This document shows positions 62,240 through 64,000 of a stretch of DNA of 64,000 bases, one piece after another. Origin of the DNA: Loripinus fragilis (lineage: Eukaryota; Mollusca; Bivalvia; Lucinida; Lucinidae). Positions within the stretch are counted from its first letter, which is position 1; each line of letters starts with the position of its first letter. The stretch lies in contig OZ026515.1 of assembly GCA_964019695.1 (NCBI GenBank), forward strand, positions 41,345,994-41,409,993, written 5' to 3'. The notes under the pieces were generated by a model, which did not search any database, was not told the origin of the DNA, and saw nothing but the letters and a program-made list of their open reading frames with translations. Both the position numbers and the translations under genes were made by a program.

Positions 62240-63555
62240 ATAAATAGAAAGGTGTAATTTTACTATCAATATGGCTTCATTATGTGTGGTTCCTGACCAG
62301 ATGGCTTGCACTGTTTTCAAAAGAGGGTATGGGATTTTCAAAAAGAAAACTTAACACACATCGATGTTATAAGGTTGAATATGGTATATTGCATGATGAT
62401 GCTCACGCAGCCTGATGATTTCAGCCTGAATATTTGTGGGAAATATTGTAGTCTAAACCTTACCCATTAATGCTGATTCAGTACTTTGATCAAGCAAGCT
62501 AGAAACCAATATATGATTGAATCGTAGAGTCTCCAAAACAAGGGTTTGCAAGTAAGATTATCAGGTTTCATCCAACATTTTTGAAAAGTTTGAACTTTGA
62601 AGCTTTGCTTGGTCACTATAGGCATTAGTGGGTTTAAGGAAATATTGTTAATACGCAAATAATTTTTTATTCTTTTTATTGAAATATGTTTTGTAATTAT
62701 ATAAAGTTAGGTTATGTTTGTATGTTAACTTTAGAAACAATGGTATTTGATCCAATAAGCACACACGTTCCTGACTAAATGCACACTGTGTACTTAATGG
62801 GTTGTTTACACAAGCAGTTAATGAACTTCAGATTTCCGTTAAATTTAGTGTTGCATCATTATTAATATGAAATGTGTGAATGTAAAACAGTGTGGATCCT
62901 GATCAGCTGGCCCAAAGCCAGCTGATCTGGATCTACCCAGTTTTCAGTAGACTCAGGGTGTAGAATTTTAAAAAGTCACACACATAATAAAGTGAAATTG
63001 ATTACCTTATAAGTCTGTTTTCATCAAGTTTAATATGCTTTATGTACTTACTATATTGTTTAGAACAGCAAGTATTATGTTCTTGCAAAAGACACCCCAG
63101 GCCTTGTAGTCTGTAATTGTCAGTTTTCAACCTATCCCCAAGGGTGTATACAGAATGATACACTATTTACATACTCTAAAGGGAGATACTAAAGCATGGA
63201 GTGTCTTCAATAGCATCTGGACTTTTTTTCAAAAGAAAGAAATTACACCTACATGGCTACTCTCAACTCTTTCCTTGCTATCAGTGTCTTTTGTCATCTG
63301 CTGATAACCTTGCAAACAGTTTGACACAGAACAGGACCAGCAGAATGTTTGGAATTCACAGAAACTTTTGGTTCTTTTTTACTAGATATTTTGTAATGCT
63401 TTCAAATTTGTCAGTTTTATATAACATGTACGGTGCTTTCTTGCTACATGGTTGTGTATGTAAAAGAGATAAAAATAAAGGCTGATTATAATTTGTAGTG
63501 TTGTTATGCAAAAGCTCATTGATTTCTCAACTTTTAACAAACCTCTGACAAATAA
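62240..63555. other. Downstream intergenic, no recognised gene
   Basis: It contains the hairpin GTGGATCCTGATCAGCTGGC / GCCAGCTGATCTGGATCTAC (62893-62940) and a TTAA-group MITE relic near 63270. No exon is recognised. Confidence 0.35.
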
Positions 63556-63559
63556 ATTG

Positions 63560-64000
63560 ATAATATTACTTATTAACTAGACCAAAATCTGCTCTGAACC
63601 TGTGTCGTCAGTGCACATCTTCAATGTGTGAAATATCATTATGCAAAGTTTGAAGATAAAGGGATGAAATCTGAATTACAAATTACACACAATTAAACAA
63701 TGTAAGCTCTCCAATGGTGGTGTAGATGTAATAATGTCTAAGTTCAACAATCCAAAAATTATTATCAAATGTGCACAAAATATAGGATGCACACATGTTC
63801 AATGTGTGAGCAATCATAACATATAAGGTTTGAATATGAAGGAATGAAAACTGCTGGAGTCGCAGATTACACACCCGACACCCCCTAAGCATTCCGGATG
63901 TAAAAAATATCTAAGTTCAACATACCTAAAATTAGGAAAATATTTATCAAATGTGCACAAAAATGGAGGTGCACATCTTCAATGTATGAATAATCTTTGT
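63560..64000 (-). repeat. Same 180-bp array, opposite orientation, cut by window end
   Basis: GCACATCTTCAATGTGTGA, CATTATGCAAAGTTTGAA and CAGATTACACACCC are reverse complements of the unit at 39405-40280. At least two and a half units are visible. Confidence 0.8.

Overview
The window is eukaryotic and most likely from a bivalve mollusc. It is AT-rich and intron-rich, with short coding exons in a sea of foldback DNA elements, tRNA-derived SINEs and satellite-like arrays of types common in clam and mussel genomes. The organism call is inference; nothing here proves the species. There is no operon structure, CRISPR array or bacterial gene.

Two host genes can be built exon by exon with consistent reading frames and splice sites. 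(1) On the minus strand, 8137-30454, is the amino-terminal part of a TRPV-type cation channel: the cytosolic N-terminus and the first ankyrin repeats in four exons. The rest of the ankyrin domain and the six-helix pore were not found and presumably lie left of the window. (2) On the plus strand, 30926-55739, is a complete seven-exon gene for a 310-residue ciliary microtubule inner protein of the CIMIP2/FAM166 family. The two genes are head to head with only 471 bp between their start codons. That gap holds a near-consensus RFX X-box, a FOXJ1-type forkhead site and NRF1/ETS-like sites. A shared promoter co-regulating two cilium-associated genes is the best biological story in the window.

Layout. 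1-8136: repeats left of the TRPV exons. 8137-10573: TRPV exons 4, 3 and 2, with small DNA transposons inserted very close to splice sites. 10574-30090: TRPV intron 1 (19.5 kb). It contains a Tc1/IS630-like transposon with matching terminal inverted repeats (12695-24401). Its 434-residue transposase gene is split by an 8.6-kb second transposon (14011-22602) that has CCCTTACGG ends and a 2-bp target duplication; removing that insert restores an open frame. 30455-30925: bidirectional promoter. 31012-55614: introns of the ciliary gene, holding a second, 1.2-kb element of the CCCTTAC family, two AT-rich elements with 6-bp target duplications (one inside a SINE), segmental duplications, and a 1.5-kb array of estrogen-response-element-like palindromes in a three-monomer higher-order repeat. 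55740-64000: downstream repeats, including a 0.94-kb mariner-like element with three X-box-like palindromes and a 1.7-kb internally repetitive element.

The coordinates of the two genes, the transposase exons and the main transposon ends were worked out base by base. Boundaries of many dispersed repeat copies are approximate and are described as such.
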